Of a stretch of DNA of 64,000 nucleotides, positions 63,080 through 64,000 are shown in pieces (positions within the stretch are counted from its first letter, which is position 1; every line of letters begins with the position of its first letter). Position numbers and translations under genes: made by a program. The stretch spans positions 1,488,001 through 1,552,000 of the forward strand of contig NZ_FSQT01000001.1 in the NCBI RefSeq assembly GCF_900143515.1, in the 5' to 3' direction. The DNA comes from Micromonospora cremea (GTDB taxonomy: Bacteria > Actinomycetota > Actinomycetes > Mycobacteriales > Micromonosporaceae). The notes beneath the pieces are model-generated. The model had not been told where the DNA came from. It worked only from the letters and a program-made list of their open reading frames with translations, and searched no databases.

Positions 63080-64000
63080 TCAGGGTCGTAGCCGGATCTC
63101 GGCTGGTTCGCGGTCGCTGCGCAGCCCTTTCCACGAGGGGTGGCGCAATCGCTGATCTGGCGTCCAGGACCGGAAGGTGACGTCGCCGACCAGCTCCGGG
63201 TCGACCCAGACGGCGTGCCGGGCGTGTTCCCGCGGCACGGGAGAGCCGAACGGCGGGTCCGGTCGGCGTAGGGGGTCCAGGCGCTGCTGGAGATCGCGCA
63301 GCGCGGTCTGCGTGAAGCCGGTGCCGACGTGCCCGATGTACGTCAACGTGTCGTTCGGGTCGTACATGCCGAGCAGCAGGGAGCCGATCGTGCCCGCCCG
63401 CCTGCCGGCGCCGGGCTTGTAGCCCCCGACGATGACCTCGATGGTGTCGTTGAGAGGCACCTTGACCCACGCCGGCGAGCGGCGACCAGGGTCGTACGAC
63501 GAGTCGAGCTGCTTGGCCACGACTCCTTCGAGGCCGAGGTCGGCGGCCGCGGTGGCCAGGTCCCGGCCGGCGTCGCCGGTCCAGGAGGGCGGCGTGTCGA
63601 CGCTCTCCCCGCTCAGCTCCAACTGCTCCAGGGCGGCGCGCCGGTCGGCGTACGGCAGGGGCGTCAGATCCCGTCCATCGAGGTGCAGAAGATCGAACAC
63701 ATAGAGCCTAACCGGAGTCGTGCTGACCAGTCCGGCGGACGGAGCGCGGACGTGCATCCGGTGCTGGAGTGCCGAGAAGTCGGGCCGGCCCTTGCCGTCG
63801 AGTGCCACGATCTCCCCGTCCAGCACCGCCTGCCGGCCGGTCAACAGCTGGCTGAGTTCGCCCAGTTCGGGATAAGCGCGAGTGATGTCACGATCGTTGC
63901 GGCTGAGCAGCCGTACCCCGTCGGCGACGTAGCCGATCGCGCGTACCCCGTCCCACTTGAACTCGTACGCCCAGCCGGACCCGGTAGGCAGTGCGCCACT
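63080..64000 (-). CDS. ATP-dependent DNA ligase (5' end beyond the window)
   Basis: At least 307 aa. Adenylation domain: the ligase motif I YEFKWDGVRAI with nucleotidyl Lys is seen near the right edge; then VLDGEIVALDGKGRPDFSALQHRM, YVFDLLHLDG, LEGVVAKQLDSSYDPGRRSPAWVKV (motifs III-V) and an OB domain (GHVGTGFTQTALRDLQQRL). It fits the LigC/LigD-ligase group used in non-homologous end joining. Ku and the polymerase or nuclease parts are not seen. The reading frame runs off at base 64000. Confidence 0.92.
   Translation of the reverse strand, partial: SGALPTGSGWAYEFKWDGVRAIGYVADGVRLLSRNDRDITRAYPELGELSQLLTGRQAVLDGEIVALDGKGRPDFSALQHRMHVRAPSAGLVSTTPVRLYVFDLLHLDGRDLTPLPYADRRAALEQLELSGESVDTPPSWTGDAGRDLATAAADLGLEGVVAKQLDSSYDPGRRSPAWVKVPLNDTIEVIVGGYKPGAGRRAGTIGSLLLGMYDPNDTLTYIGHVGTGFTQTALRDLQQRLDPLRRPDPPFGSPVPREHARHAVWVDPELVGDVTFRSWTPDQRLRHPSWKGLRSDREPAEIRLRP

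Overview
The window is about 72% GC by eye, uses many GTG starts, and carries a complete Pup-proteasome gene set. That points to a high-GC actinobacterium, most likely of the Micromonosporaceae (Micromonospora/Salinispora type); the family is an inference. No rRNA, tRNA, CRISPR array, insertion sequence or phage gene was seen, and no gene-free gap exceeds 300 bp.

Layout. 1-674 is a truncated NarL-type response regulator. 953-40071 keeps the actinobacterial backbone known from Mycobacterium (RecB-like nuclease, trmI, mpa/arc, dop, pup, prcB, prcA, pafA, pafB, pafC, tatA, tatC, helY), but it is broken by insertions. Between arc and dop lies a nucleotide-sugar and glycosyltransferase island (GtrA, hexapeptide acyltransferase, DegT aminotransferase, Gfo/Idh dehydrogenase, GT2, DUF2142). 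An endonuclease VII-like gene sits inside the pup-prcB junction. Between prcA and pafA is a complete dTDP-L-rhamnose set (rmlA-D) with two GT2 enzymes, a flippase and DUF2304. Between pafA and pafB are a frameshifted oxalate-decarboxylase-like gene, DUF3866 and a cation diffusion facilitator. After helY (from about 40 kb) the window becomes accessory: an MHYT protein, a broken secreted protein, a PadR module, a stress group (BON, GlsB, two STAS proteins), an OmpR-type two-component system with a GerMN lipoprotein, a SulP-MerR operon, MFS exporters, a TetR-controlled divergent pair, a second NarL system, an AhpD-like/4-TM/multicopper oxidase operon, a DUF574 methyltransferase, two decayed genes, and an ATP-dependent DNA ligase cut by the right edge.

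How it fits together. Dop matures Pup (C-terminal Gln), PafA ligates it, Arc/Mpa unfolds pupylated proteins into the PrcA/PrcB core, and PafB/PafC are WYL regulators of the DNA-damage response. The two glycan islands have the parts to make an amino or diacetamido sugar and L-rhamnose and to transfer them through lipid-linked intermediates to the surface. Many genes in the backbone have a TANNNT box only 6-9 nt before the start codon, which suggests widespread leaderless transcription. Tight ATGA/GTGA overlaps tie most operons together.
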